NCBI RefSeq assembly: GCF_002355535.1
Contig: NZ_AP017457.1
Location: forward strand, 992,001-1,056,000
Direction of reading: 5' to 3'
Source: Aurantimicrobium minutum
Lineage (GTDB): Bacteria > Actinomycetota > Actinomycetes > Actinomycetales > Microbacteriaceae
Length of the DNA: 64,000 nt
Numbering within the stretch: the first letter of the stretch is position 1; each line of letters begins with the position of its first letter. The notes under the pieces are model-generated. The model did no database searches. It was given only the letters and a program-made list of their open reading frames with translations, and had not been told where the DNA came from. The position numbers were made by a program, and so were the translations under genes. Shown here in pieces: positions 53,597-62,834 of this stretch.

Positions 53597-54574
53597 TTAG
53601 GCAGCCCCATCAAACATCGAGGTAACAGAACCTTCTTCGAAGACCTCGTGGATTGCGCTAGCAAGAAGTGGCGCAATAGGCAGGATTGTGAGCTTGTCGA
53701 AGCGCTTTTCTTCTGGAACGGGAAGGGTGTCGGTGACGACAACCTCTGAGATGAACTCAGACTGCAAGATCTCACACGCTGGGTCAGAAAACACTGCGTG
53801 GGTAGCAGCAACAACAACACCAATAGCACCGTTAGCAACCAGTGCCTCAGCAGCTTTGACGATGGTGCGACCGGTATCAATCATGTCATCAACCAGCAAA
53901 CAGACGCGGCCTTCAACTTCACCAACGATTTCGTGCACAGTCACCTGGTTGTGAACTTTAGGGTCACGACGCTTGTGAATAATCGCCAGTGGAGCACCCA
54001 GCTTCTCCGACCAAATATCTGCCACGCGAACACGGCCCATATCTGGAGAGACCACGGTCAGGGTTGCGGGATCCAGCTGTGCGCGGAAGTGTTCGAGGAG
54101 AACGGGCATCGCAAAAAGGTGATCCACGGGGCCATCGAAGAATCCCTGGATCTGAGCAGCGTGAAGATCCACGCTCATGATGCGGTCAGCACCGGCGGTT
54201 TTGAACAGGTCAGCAATCAGACGAGCGGAGATGGGCTCGCGGCCGCGACCCTTCTTGTCCTGTCGAGCGTAGGGATAGAACGGCGCAACCACAGTGATGC
54301 GCTTGGCAGAGGCGCGCTTGAGCGCGTCCACCATAATCAAGGTCTCCATCACCCATTCGTTGATGGGGGCGGTGTGTGACTGGACTACGAAGACATCCGC
54401 GCCACGAACACTGTCGTCGTAGCGGGCATAGATTTCCCCGTTAGCAAAGGTGCGCAGATCCGTGCCCGAGACATGTGTTTTGAGCTGAGCAGCAACCTCA
54501 GTGGCGAGCTGGGGGTGTGCTCGCCCACTCACCACAACAAGCTTCTTCTTTGTCGGCACGGAGAGTTCGGACAT
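53597..54574 (-). CDS. prs: Ribose-phosphate pyrophosphokinase
   Basis: A 325-residue PRPP synthase: LVVVSGRAHPQLATEVA near the start, YPYARQDKKGRGREPISARL, VDLHAAQIQGFFDGPVDHL, and the PRPP loop VCLLVDDMIDTGRTI. It makes PRPP for nucleotide, histidine and tryptophan synthesis, using ribose 5-phosphate from the pentose phosphate pathway to which gnd belongs. The ATG at 54574 has AAAGG six bases upstream; the longer ORF would overlap glmU. It follows glmU by 40 bases, the common actinobacterial order. Confidence 0.95.
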   Translation of the reverse strand: MSELSVPTKKKLVVVSGRAHPQLATEVAAQLKTHVSGTDLRTFANGEIYARYDDSVRGADVFVVQSHTAPINEWVMETLIMVDALKRASAKRITVVAPFYPYARQDKKGRGREPISARLIADLFKTAGADRIMSVDLHAAQIQGFFDGPVDHLFAMPVLLEHFRAQLDPATLTVVSPDMGRVRVADIWSEKLGAPLAIIHKRRDPKVHNQVTVHEIVGEVEGRVCLLVDDMIDTGRTIVKAAEALVANGAIGVVVAATHAVFSDPACEILQSEFISEVVVTDTLPVPEEKRFDKLTILPIAPLLASAIHEVFEEGSVTSMFDGAA

Positions 54575-54614
54575 TGAAGGCCTTTCGGGTGAGGTTTCTC
54601 TGGTGAGAGGGAAC

Positions 54615-56036
54615 TTATTTGGCCTCGTCCGCAGCTTTCGCTGCGGCGGTGCCGGGACGGTTGGCTTGAACCCAGCCGTCCATATTGCGCTGTGGAGCAA
54701 CATTAATGGCGAGAGCTCCGGCTGGGACATCCTTACGGATGACCGCACCAGCGCCACTGTATGCTCCATCGCCAATACTAATTGGCGCAACGAATGTGTT
54801 GTGAGAACCAGTTCTCACGTGGGAACCCACGGTGGTGTGACTCTTGGTCACGCCGTCATAGTTCGCGAAGATCGTGCCGGCACCGATGTTACTGCCTTCA
54901 CCGATGGTGGCATCGCCAACATAAGACAGGTGGGGAACTTTGCTTCCCTTGCCAATGCGTGCGTTCTTGGTCTCCACGAAGGTGCCGATCTTGCCGTCAG
55001 CTTCGAGGTAGGTTCCTGGACGCAAATAAGAGAACGGGCCAACGGAGGCGCCGGCACCAATGACAGAAAGTGTGGCATCGGTGCGCTTCACCACAGCACC
55101 TTCACCCACTTCTGTATCCAGCAAGGTTGTGTCGGGACCTATCACTGCCCCGGTTTCCACAACAGTTGCACCAAGAAGCTGTGTTCCAGGCTTAATTTCA
55201 ACATCGGGAGCGAGCTGAACCTGGATATCAATCCAGGTGGTGGCAGGGTCTGTAATGGTCACTCCGGCTAGCTGCCAACCGCGAACAATCAAGCCGTTGA
55301 GCAATCCCGCTGCGCGCGAGAGTTGAGCGCGGTCATTGATTCCCTCAACTTTCCACGAATCCAGAATCTCGACAGCAGCCACTGTTGCACCTGCTTCACG
55401 CAGCAGGCCGATGACATCGGTGATGTATTTCTCGCCCTGCGCGTTATCGAGGGTGAGGTTACTGAGCTGTGCACGAAGTTCTGGAGCAGAGAACACATAA
55501 ATTCCCGCGTTGATTTCATTGATGGCTAGTTCTTCAGCCGAAGCATCCTTGTGCTCAACGAGTTTTTCAAGGTTGCCATCTGCCGAGCGAACTACGCGGC
55601 CATAACCGGTGGCATCTTCTAAGACGGTTGAGAGGATTGTGGCTGCGGCTTGCGCCTGACGGTGCTGGTTGATCAGCCCCTGCAACGTTTCGGCATCCAA
55701 GAGTGGAACATCACCGTTAACAACGAGAACATCACCAGCAAAACCGGAAGGCAATGCTGCTACAGCCAGTTCAACAGCTCGACCGGTTCCAGGAATTTCA
55801 TCCTGGTCAACGATGATGCTCTGAGGCAGATCAACCTCAATGACCTCAACTAAGCGGTCACGTTCGTGACGCACTACGGAAACAACGTGAGCTGCATCAA
55901 GCTGGCGTGCGGTAGCAAGAACATGGCTGACGACGGACACTCCACCAAGCTTGTGTAACAGCTTGGGAGTTGAGCTCTTCATTCGAGTTCCTTGGCCTGC
56001 CGCGAGAACAACGATTGCTAGCTGTGCGTCGGCCAA
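54615..56036 (-). CDS. glmU: Bifunctional N-acetylglucosamine-1-phosphate uridyltransferase/glucosamine-1-phosphate acetyltransferase
   Basis: A 473-residue GlmU: the uridyltransferase domain starts IVVLAAGQGTRMKSSTPKLLH, with NGDVPLLDAE, and the C-terminal half is a left-handed beta-helix with hexapeptide repeats (about 255-450) including YLRPGTYLEADGKIGTFVE and SYVGDATIGEGSNIGAGTI. It makes UDP-GlcNAc for peptidoglycan. The start is TTG with GGAG five bases before it. tRNA-Gln lies 27 bases upstream. Confidence 0.94.
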   Translation of the reverse strand: MADAQLAIVVLAAGQGTRMKSSTPKLLHKLGGVSVVSHVLATARQLDAAHVVSVVRHERDRLVEVIEVDLPQSIIVDQDEIPGTGRAVELAVAALPSGFAGDVLVVNGDVPLLDAETLQGLINQHRQAQAAATILSTVLEDATGYGRVVRSADGNLEKLVEHKDASAEELAINEINAGIYVFSAPELRAQLSNLTLDNAQGEKYITDVIGLLREAGATVAAVEILDSWKVEGINDRAQLSRAAGLLNGLIVRGWQLAGVTITDPATTWIDIQVQLAPDVEIKPGTQLLGATVVETGAVIGPDTTLLDTEVGEGAVVKRTDATLSVIGAGASVGPFSYLRPGTYLEADGKIGTFVETKNARIGKGSKVPHLSYVGDATIGEGSNIGAGTIFANYDGVTKSHTTVGSHVRTGSHNTFVAPISIGDGAYSGAGAVIRKDVPAGALAINVAPQRNMDGWVQANRPGTAAAKAADEAK

Positions 56037-56062
56037 AGTTTCTCCAATGTTGTTATGGGGAG

Positions 56063-56133
56063 CTCCGCCACCAGGACTCGAACCTAGACCAACAGATCCA
56101 AAGACTGTTGTGCTGCCATTACACTATGGCGGA
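56063..56133 (-). tRNA. tRNA-Gln(TTG)
   Basis: A 71-base cloverleaf: acceptor TCCGCCA/TGGCGGA, anticodon loop CTTTGGA (anticodon TTG), T-arm loop TTCGAGT, and discriminator G as expected for Gln. CCA is not encoded. It lies just upstream of glmU on the same strand. Confidence 0.93.
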
Positions 56134-56187
56134 ATTGTGAAATCCAGCACTGGATGTCACTAGTACAGTCTGCCAGATTCCAGAAGG

Positions 56188-56193
56188 GATAAT
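56188..56193 (+). promoter_or_regulatory. -10 box for the MarR regulator gene
   Basis: GATAAT, six bases, then ATG at 56200. Confidence 0.5.
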
Positions 56194-56199
56194 GGTTTC

Positions 56200-56712
56200 A
56201 TGGCACCAGAGAATGATGAAGTCGATCGCATTGTGCGTTCGTGGAAGCGCGAACGCCCCGATCTCGACTTTTCTCCACTCGAAGTTCTCTCGCGTGTTGG
56301 GCGTTTAGCGAAGCTTTTGGACCGGGCCCGTAAGGATGCTTTCCACAAGTCCAAGCTGGAATCATGGGAGTTTGATGTTCTTGCAGCGCTGCGCCGTGAA
56401 GGCGCCCCCTATCAACTGAGCCCGAAGGCTCTGCTGAAACAAACCCTGGTTTCCAGTGGAACTATGACGAACCGTATCGACCGCTTGGTTGAAAACGGCT
56501 TGGTGATTCGTCGGGAGGACCCCAATGATGGTCGTGGAGTCCTGGTGGAGATGACCGCAGCTGGACTCACCCGAGTCGATGCAGCAATCACGCGTCTAGT
56601 TGATGCGGAGGCTCTGCTTTTGGCGTCTCTTTCCCGCTCAGAACAGCACCGCTTGGCCGAATCTCTGCGCCGACTCAGCATTGATGTGGTTGAGCAGGAC
56701 TCAACTGATTAG
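56200..56712 (+). CDS. MarR-family transcriptional regulator
   Basis: A 170-residue winged-helix protein: helices at the N-terminus for dimerisation, then WEFDVLAALRREG, the recognition region KQTLVSSGTMTNRIDRLVENGLV, the wing REDPNDGRGVLVEMTAAG, and a long C-terminal dimer helix. Effector and targets are unknown. It is convergent with the ABC-F gene, with no gap between the two stops. Confidence 0.9.
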   Translation: MAPENDEVDRIVRSWKRERPDLDFSPLEVLSRVGRLAKLLDRARKDAFHKSKLESWEFDVLAALRREGAPYQLSPKALLKQTLVSSGTMTNRIDRLVENGLVIRREDPNDGRGVLVEMTAAGLTRVDAAITRLVDAEALLLASLSRSEQHRLAESLRRLSIDVVEQDSTD

Positions 56713-58503
56713 TTAGTAGCCCAGAAGCTCACTGAGCTCAAGCCACCGCATTTCCAAATCTGCAATAGTGCCTTCGCACTTACTGATTTCTTCCGCCAGT
56801 GCACCCAAGCCAACGTAGTCATTGGGGTCATGCTCTGCCATCTTGGCGTGGATTGCTTTCACATCCTCTTGTTGCTTGGCAATCTTGCGCTCAATGGACG
56901 CAAACTCTTTCTCTGCGTTGCGCAGCTCCGCACCACTGAGAGAACTTTGTGGCTTGGCAGGAGCTGACCCCTGCGTGGTCGTTGCAGCTGGTGCAGCCAG
57001 CTGTTTGGCGCGGATAGCCAAGTACTGGTCAACGCCATTGGGCAAGTGGGTGAAGTGCCCCTCGAGAACCGCGTATTGATTATCGGTGATGCGCTCGAGC
57101 AGATAGCGGTCGTGAGAAATCACGAGCAGAGTTCCAGGCCACGTATCAAGCAGGTCCTCCATGGCCACAAGCATGTCAGTGTCGAGGTCATTGGTGGGCT
57201 CATCCAAAATCAACACATTGGGCTCGTCCAGCAAAATCAACAGCAGCTGCAACCTCCGCTTTTGACCACCGGAAAGATCTCTCACGGGGGTTGCCAGCTG
57301 GGCAGAGGTGAAACCCAGACGCTCCAAGAGTTGCCCTGGGGTCATCTCCTTGCCGCCGACGGAGTAGGTCGTTTTCTTTTCCGCAACCACCGCGCTCACC
57401 CGCATGTCTTGAACAGCTGTGAGTTCATCCAGTTGCTGGGTGAGGGTGGCAATTTTGACGGTCTTTCCCTGCTTCACGCGTCCAGACGTTGGCTGAACGT
57501 GACCGGAAACCAATCCCAAGAGCGTTGATTTGCCGGCACCGTTGACACCAAGGATTCCGGTTCGCTCCCCCGGCGCAATACGCCAAGTCACATCCCTCAA
57601 AACGTGCTGATTGCCAAAGCTCACGCTGACGTTCTCCAGATCAACCACGTCTTTACCCAGTCGTTGCATGGCCATGGAAGCCAGCGAGACCGTGTCGCGA
57701 ACAGGTGGCTCATCTGCGATGAGGGCATTGGCAGCCTCGATGCGGAACTTAGGCTTGGCTGTGCGGGCAGGAGCACCGCGACGCAACCAAGCCAGTTCCT
57801 TCTTCATCAAGTTTTGGCGTTTTGCTTCGCTGACCGCGGCCATGCGATCGCGTTCGACCCGTTGCAATACATATGCTGCATAGCCGCCCTCGAAGGGCTC
57901 CAAAATGCGGTCGTGAACTTCCCACGTGGCCGTGGAGACTTCATCTAAGAACCAGCGGTCGTGAGTGACGACAACAAGACCACCTTGTCCTGCAGGCCAG
58001 CGTTTCTTGAGGTGACTAGCAAGCCACGCGATACCTTCCACATCCAAGTGGTTGGTGGGCTCATCGAGGAAAATGACATCCCAGTCGCCGGTGAGCAGCG
58101 CGGCCAGTGCAACGCGGCGACGCTGACCACCCGAGAGATCTCCCACTTTCGCATCCCAGGGAATACCGGCGACAAGCCCTGCCAGCACATCACGAACTTT
58201 GGCGTCTCCAGCCCACACGTGTTCTTCGATACCGCCCACGATTGCTTCTCCCACCGTGAGGGAAGGGTCAACCTCGTCGGCTTGATCGAGCATTCCGAGG
58301 GTGATGCCTCCGCGGCGGGTGACACGGCCCTGATCTGGCTCTAGTCGTCCTGCCAGAATTTTCATCAGGGTAGATTTTCCGTCACCATTGCGACCGACAA
58401 TGCCGATACGATCGCCATCGTTAATGCCGACTGTGACGCCCTCGAAGATGACGCGGGTGGGGAATTCGAGGTGGATGTTTTCTCCACCGAGAAGGTGTGC
58501 CAT
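56713..58503 (-). CDS. ABC-F family ATPase
   Basis: A 596-residue soluble protein with two ABC domains and no membrane segment. Walker A motifs are GRNGDGKSTL (about 38-47) and GVNGAGKSTLLGL; signature motifs are LSGGQRRRVAL and LSGGQKRRLQL; FLDEPTNHLD and LDEPTNDLD are the Walker B regions. The C-terminal ~60 residues are a coiled coil (EKEFASIERKIAKQQEDV). ABC-F proteins act at the ribosomal exit site, in translation control or drug resistance; the subfamily cannot be fixed. Its start overlaps the ispE stop (TAATG). Confidence 0.9.
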   Translation of the reverse strand: MAHLLGGENIHLEFPTRVIFEGVTVGINDGDRIGIVGRNGDGKSTLMKILAGRLEPDQGRVTRRGGITLGMLDQADEVDPSLTVGEAIVGGIEEHVWAGDAKVRDVLAGLVAGIPWDAKVGDLSGGQRRRVALAALLTGDWDVIFLDEPTNHLDVEGIAWLASHLKKRWPAGQGGLVVVTHDRWFLDEVSTATWEVHDRILEPFEGGYAAYVLQRVERDRMAAVSEAKRQNLMKKELAWLRRGAPARTAKPKFRIEAANALIADEPPVRDTVSLASMAMQRLGKDVVDLENVSVSFGNQHVLRDVTWRIAPGERTGILGVNGAGKSTLLGLVSGHVQPTSGRVKQGKTVKIATLTQQLDELTAVQDMRVSAVVAEKKTTYSVGGKEMTPGQLLERLGFTSAQLATPVRDLSGGQKRRLQLLLILLDEPNVLILDEPTNDLDTDMLVAMEDLLDTWPGTLLVISHDRYLLERITDNQYAVLEGHFTHLPNGVDQYLAIRAKQLAAPAATTTQGSAPAKPQSSLSGAELRNAEKEFASIERKIAKQQEDVKAIHAKMAEHDPNDYVGLGALAEEISKCEGTIADLEMRWLELSELLGY

Positions 58504-59441
58504 TAGTCGTTCACGAGTCTGGCACCGTGAACGGGACCAGTTACTCGAACAACCTTGTGACCGGCAGCGCTCAAGGTGACCTGCAGGTCAATAGCTGACT
58601 CAACGTCTTGCGCGAGGAAAGCCAGTGTGGGGCCAGAGCCAGAAACAATACCCGCGAGGGCCCCATTGCTTTCACCCAGTTCGAGAATGTCAACGAGTGC
58701 TGGTTGGAGGTGCAGTGCAGGTGCTTGCAGATCATTACTGAGGGAGTCTGCCAACATGACGGGATCACCTGCGCGCAGCGCCTGCAGAACGTGGGTGTCC
58801 ACTGTGGGAGATTGCGGTGCGGGCTTGATGTCTGCAACGTGACGTTCACGGTGCGCATCAAGCTCACCATAGACGGCAGGAGTGCTCAGCCCATATTCAG
58901 CCAAGACAAGAACCCACTCAAAATGTTCGTGACTGGTCAGTACGGGACTAAGCCGATCGCCGCGACCAGTACCAATGGCGGTGCCACCCATCAACGCAAA
59001 GGGAACATCTGCTCCCAGCTGCGCAGCAAGTTCTAGGAGTGCATCCTTACCCAGGTTGGTTCCCCACAGTGCGTCACAGGCGACGAGTGCTCCGGCAGCA
59101 TCTGCTGAGCCTCCACCCATACCGCCGGCGATAGGAACATTCTTCTGGATTTCGAGGCGAACCCCGCCGCGATACTTCGCAGTGCGGGCGAGCAGCTGAG
59201 CAGCCTTGATGGCCAGGTTGGAAGCATCTAATGGGATGCCACTGAGATCAAAGTCGCCGGTGAAGCTGACCGAGAAATCATCAGCGTGATAGGCACGAAT
59301 GTCTTCGTAAAGTGAAACAGCCTGGTAGGTGGTTGCCACATCGTGGTAGCCATCTTCCATCACTGCGCCAACGGCGAGTGAGACATTGATCTTGCCGGGG
59401 GCTCGGACGTGAGCCATCTCGCGGACGCCAGTGTCGGTCAT
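58503..59441 (-). CDS. ispE: 4-diphosphocytidyl-2-C-methyl-D-erythritol kinase
   Basis: A 312-residue GHMP kinase: [13 protein letters not shown] at the N-terminus, the phosphate-binding [19 protein letters not shown], and [11 protein letters not shown] near the C-terminus. It phosphorylates CDP-ME in the MEP pathway that supplies isoprenoid precursors, including those used by the UppS-family enzyme here. It lies after rsmA, as in most actinobacteria, but appears to have its own promoter. Confidence 0.94.
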   Translation of the reverse strand: MTDTGVREMAHVRAPGKINVSLAVGAVMEDGYHDVATTYQAVSLYEDIRAYHADDFSVSFTGDFDLSGIPLDASNLAIKAAQLLARTAKYRGGVRLEIQKNVPIAGGMGGGSADAAGALVACDALWGTNLGKDALLELAAQLGADVPFALMGGTAIGTGRGDRLSPVLTSHEHFEWVLVLAEYGLSTPAVYGELDAHRERHVADIKPAPQSPTVDTHVLQALRAGDPVMLADSLSNDLQAPALHLQPALVDILELGESNGALAGIVSGSGPTLAFLAQDVESAIDLQVTLSAAGHKVVRVTGPVHGARLVND

Positions 59442-59447
59442 AATTCC

Positions 59448-59453
59448 AACCTA
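59448..59453 (-). promoter_or_regulatory. -10 box for ispE
   Basis: TAGGTT, six bases, then ATG at 59441. The TAG is the stop codon of rsmA. Confidence 0.45.
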
Positions 59454-60287
59454 ACTGGCGCGGGCGATAGATACGAATTCAGCGATGCCCAACTGCTCCC
59501 CACGCAAGGTGGGTTCAATGCCAGCGCGCTCAAGAAGTTCTGTTGCCTGGGCGCTGGAACCACACAATTCCGACAAAGCTTGGCGAAGCATTTTGCGACG
59601 CTGGCCAAAGGCGGCATCAATAATGTCGAATGTGCGGCGGCGAAGTGCCTCGTCACCGGGCTCTTCTGAATCGCGTTCAAAACCGACCAATACAGAATCC
59701 ACGTTGGGTACTGGCCAGAACACTTGTCTGCTCACGGTTCCTGCAATACGCCATGCGCCATACCAGGCAGCTTTAGCGCTAGGGCCGCCGTACACCTTCG
59801 AGCCTGGCTCAGCAGCTAGGCGGTGCCCAACCTCTGCCTGCACCATAACAACTCCAGAGCGAATACTCGGGAAGTGCTCCAGGAAGTGAAGTAGCACAGG
59901 AACGGAAACGTTGTAGGGAAGGTTCGCAACCAGGCGCGTGGGCTCATCGGGGAGCTCCATGATCTTCATGGCATCTTCGTGGATTACGGTGAGCTTGGCG
60001 TCCGGAGCCATCTGTGTAAAGGTCGCCGGCAGCTGCGCTGCAAGACGACCATCAATCTCGACAGCAACAAGGGAGGCTCCTGCTTCCACGATGCCCAGAC
60101 TGAGTGATCCCAGGCCTGGACCAATCTCCACCACCGAGTCCCCTGCTTCAACGTGGGCTACTTTGACAATCTTGCGCACCGTGTTGGCGTCGATGACGAA
60201 GTTCTGTCCCAGCTTTTTGGTCGGGGTGACATCCAGTAATTCTGCAAGGTCACGTATTTCGGCAGGACCGAGTAGCTTCACGCTCAT
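59451..60287 (-). CDS. rsmA: 16S rRNA dimethyladenosine transferase
   Basis: A 278-residue RsmA/KsgA: KKLGQNFVIDANTVRKIV, the S-adenosylmethionine site VVEIGPGLGSLSLGIVEAG, and the catalytic ANLPYNVSVPVLLHFLE. It dimethylates two adenosines near the 3' end of 16S rRNA during small-subunit assembly. Its start overlaps the tatD stop by four bases, indicating coupling. Confidence 0.95.
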   Translation of the reverse strand: MSVKLLGPAEIRDLAELLDVTPTKKLGQNFVIDANTVRKIVKVAHVEAGDSVVEIGPGLGSLSLGIVEAGASLVAVEIDGRLAAQLPATFTQMAPDAKLTVIHEDAMKIMELPDEPTRLVANLPYNVSVPVLLHFLEHFPSIRSGVVMVQAEVGHRLAAEPGSKVYGGPSAKAAWYGAWRIAGTVSRQVFWPVPNVDSVLVGFERDSEEPGDEALRRRTFDIIDAAFGQRRKMLRQALSELCGSSAQATELLERAGIEPTLRGEQLGIAEFVSIARAS

Positions 60288-61189
60288 TCAACAAGCCCGT
60301 CTTGCCAGGAGCCGTAAACCGTTTCGGTATTGAAGGCAATCTGCGCACACAAATCACCTAAGTCCACCTCGAGCACCTCTGCCATGGCACGCACCGTGTG
60401 CGGGGTCAAATAGGGTGCGTTAGGCCGACCCCGAAACGGAGTGGGGGTCAGAAATGGTGCATCTGTTTCCACGAGCACAAGTTCACGCGGAATGACTTTG
60501 AGCGCCTGGCGAAGTTCTTCATTCTTTTTGAACGTGATTGTTCCTGAGAAGGAGAGATACCAACCGTTATCGGCAGCGATGGCGGCCATGGCAGCATCCC
60601 CCGAGAAACAGTGGAACACGGTCTTCTCCGGCGCACCAACACGCAGCAGAGTTTCAATAACCTCATCGTGGGCATCACGATCGTGGATCTGCATGGCGAT
60701 GTTGTGCTTTTTTGCAATCCCAATATGCGCTTCGAACGAGCGATGCTGGGCGGCAAGGCCTTCTGGTCCTGTCCGGAAAAAGTCCAGCCCTGTTTCGCCC
60801 ACCGCGCGCGTGCGTGGCCATGCAGCTAGCTCATCAATGACCGCAAGGGCCTCGTCGAGAGTGCCAGCTGCTTCATAGTTCGGAGCTTCGTTGGGATGGA
60901 TAGCAACTGCTGCCAACATGCGTGGTTCTGCTGCGGCGACAGTCGCTGACCATTTCGACGTCTCGACATCCCCGCCGACCTGGATTACGCCGACAATGCC
61001 AACCTCTGCAGCACGTTCGAGGTGTTCGCGGTAATCGATCGGTTGATCACCATCAGAGATCTCAAGGTGAGTGTGATTGTCATAGACCGCCACCGGAAGT
61101 GGTTCTGGCAGTGGTGGGTAAGACAAATCACGCTTCTGTCCGTGCTCCGAGGTGGTACCCCGGTGGCGAATATATGCCGATTCGGTCAT
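60284..61189 (-). CDS. tatD: TatD-family metal-dependent hydrolase
   Basis: A 301-residue TatD-type protein, slightly longer than usual at the N-terminus. Metal ligands are visible in YDNHTHLE (HxH), AVGETGLDFF, QIHDRDAHDE, VFHCFSGD and LVETDAPFLTP. TatD proteins are 3'-5' exonucleases. AGGA precedes the ATG. It follows metG after 15 bases, forming the metG-tatD-rsmA cluster. Confidence 0.92.
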   Translation of the reverse strand: MTESAYIRHRGTTSEHGQKRDLSYPPLPEPLPVAVYDNHTHLEISDGDQPIDYREHLERAAEVGIVGVIQVGGDVETSKWSATVAAAEPRMLAAVAIHPNEAPNYEAAGTLDEALAVIDELAAWPRTRAVGETGLDFFRTGPEGLAAQHRSFEAHIGIAKKHNIAMQIHDRDAHDEVIETLLRVGAPEKTVFHCFSGDAAMAAIAADNGWYLSFSGTITFKKNEELRQALKVIPRELVLVETDAPFLTPTPFRGRPNAPYLTPHTVRAMAEVLEVDLGDLCAQIAFNTETVYGSWQDGLVE

Positions 61190-61204
61190 ACGTTGTCCTG
61201 AGGA

Positions 61205-62785
61205 TTACTCAGCAGCCGACTCAATGCGTGGGAAGAGTGCCTCCAGAGTGCCCACGGTGGTTCCCACAGGAATCTGATTCCAGCTTCCAGCCTCACGAAT
61301 GGGCTGTGCAGTCAACGCACCAAGGCTGCCTTCAACTCCGAGGGCATCCCATAGTTTCTGAGTTGCCTGAGGCATAAAGGGAGAAAGGAGGACAGCAAGG
61401 GCCCGCAAACCTTCGGTCGCAGTATTGAGCACCGTAGCCAAGCGTTCGGCCTGAGCAGGATCCTTGGCAAGCGCCCATGGCTCTTGCTCGGTGATGTAGC
61501 CGTTGAGTGCGTCAACGATAGCCCAGATCGAAGTTACGGCCTCGTGAATGGCAAGACGTTCGATTGCAGCGTCTGCTTCAGCGACGGAGGCAGCAACAAC
61601 ATCCACGATGGCTTTATCTGAAGGTGTGAGCTCACCTGCTCCAGGAACAACACCTTCGAAGTAGCGCGAGACCATGGCCAGTGTGCGCGAGGCGAGGTTA
61701 CCAAAACCATTGGCAAGTTCTGCCTGGTAACGGGCAGAGAGGTCTTCCCAGCTGAAGGAACCATCCTGGCCAAAGCTAATGGCACTCATGAAGTAGTAGC
61801 GGAAAGCATCTGAACCGAAGGTGTCGGTGATGTCGTTCGGCGCAATACCGGTGAGCTTGGACTTGGACATCTTTTCGCCACCAACAAGCAGCCATCCGTG
61901 GCCATAGACCTGGTGAGGAACTTCCACACCGGCAGCCATCAACATTGCTGGCCAAATCACGGCGTGGAAACGAAGGATGTCTTTGCCCACAATGTGGGTG
62001 GCAGGCCAGAGAGAAGCAAGCTTCTCTTCGTCATAGCCATAGCCGGCTGCCGTGATGTAGTTCAGCAGAGCATCGAACCACACATAAACAACATGGGATT
62101 CATCCCAGGGAAGCTTGATACCCCAGTCGAAGCTCGAGCGTGAAATGGAAAGGTCATTCAGACCCTGCTTCACAAACTGCACAACCTCGTTGCGAGCAGA
62201 CTCTGGCTGCACAAAGTTGGGGTTTGCTTCATACATGTCCAGCAAAGGCTGAGTGAAGTCACTCATACGGAAGAAATAGTTCTTCTCGTGCAGGTTTTCA
62301 ACCGGCTTGGAGTGAATAGCGCAGACCTTCTCACCCGCGAATTCACCGGTGCCCTCAACGAGGTCTGAATCCTGCTTGTATTCTTCACAACCTACGCAGT
62401 AGGAACCTTCGTATTCACCGGTGTAGATAAACCCAGCGTCATAGAGATGCTGCAGGAACTTCTTGACGTTGTCCTCGTGGCGAGCGTCGGTGGTACGAAT
62501 GAAGTCGTCATTGGAAATGTCGATGGTGTCCAGCAAAGGCTTCCAAGCAGACTCCACCAAGCGGTCAACCCACTCTTGAGGAGTTGCGCCATTTGCGGTT
62601 GCAGTCCGCAGGATCTTTTCACCGTGTTCGTCAGTACCGGTGAGCATCCAGGTACGGTCTCCGGCCTGACGGTGCCAGCGTGCGAGCACGTCAGCAGCAA
62701 CCTCGGTGTAGGCGTGACCAATGTGGGGCACGTCGTTCACGTAGAAGATAGGCGTGGTTACATAAAAGCTTTTGCCGGCAGACAT
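61205..62785 (-). CDS. metG: Methionyl-tRNA synthetase
   Basis: A 526-residue class I synthetase: VNDVPHIGHAYTEVAADVL with the HIGH motif, one Cys pair in YCVGCEEYKQ, and GGEKMSKSKLTG with the KMSKS motif. It lacks the C-terminal tRNA-binding (EMAP) domain found in longer MetG. The promoter is read from TAGAAT seven bases before ATG, and the gene starts a cluster with tatD and rsmA. Confidence 0.96.
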   Translation of the reverse strand: MSAGKSFYVTTPIFYVNDVPHIGHAYTEVAADVLARWHRQAGDRTWMLTGTDEHGEKILRTATANGATPQEWVDRLVESAWKPLLDTIDISNDDFIRTTDARHEDNVKKFLQHLYDAGFIYTGEYEGSYCVGCEEYKQDSDLVEGTGEFAGEKVCAIHSKPVENLHEKNYFFRMSDFTQPLLDMYEANPNFVQPESARNEVVQFVKQGLNDLSISRSSFDWGIKLPWDESHVVYVWFDALLNYITAAGYGYDEEKLASLWPATHIVGKDILRFHAVIWPAMLMAAGVEVPHQVYGHGWLLVGGEKMSKSKLTGIAPNDITDTFGSDAFRYYFMSAISFGQDGSFSWEDLSARYQAELANGFGNLASRTLAMVSRYFEGVVPGAGELTPSDKAIVDVVAASVAEADAAIERLAIHEAVTSIWAIVDALNGYITEQEPWALAKDPAQAERLATVLNTATEGLRALAVLLSPFMPQATQKLWDALGVEGSLGALTAQPIREAGSWNQIPVGTTVGTLEALFPRIESAAE

Positions 62786-62792
62786 AGCTTCT

Positions 62793-62798
62793 ATTCTA
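62793..62798 (-). promoter_or_regulatory. -10 box for the metG cluster
   Basis: TAGAAT, seven bases, then ATG at 62785. Confidence 0.5.
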
Positions 62799-62834
62799 TT
62801 TTGCTCAGCTCAGCCCTTGAACCACGCACAAGCC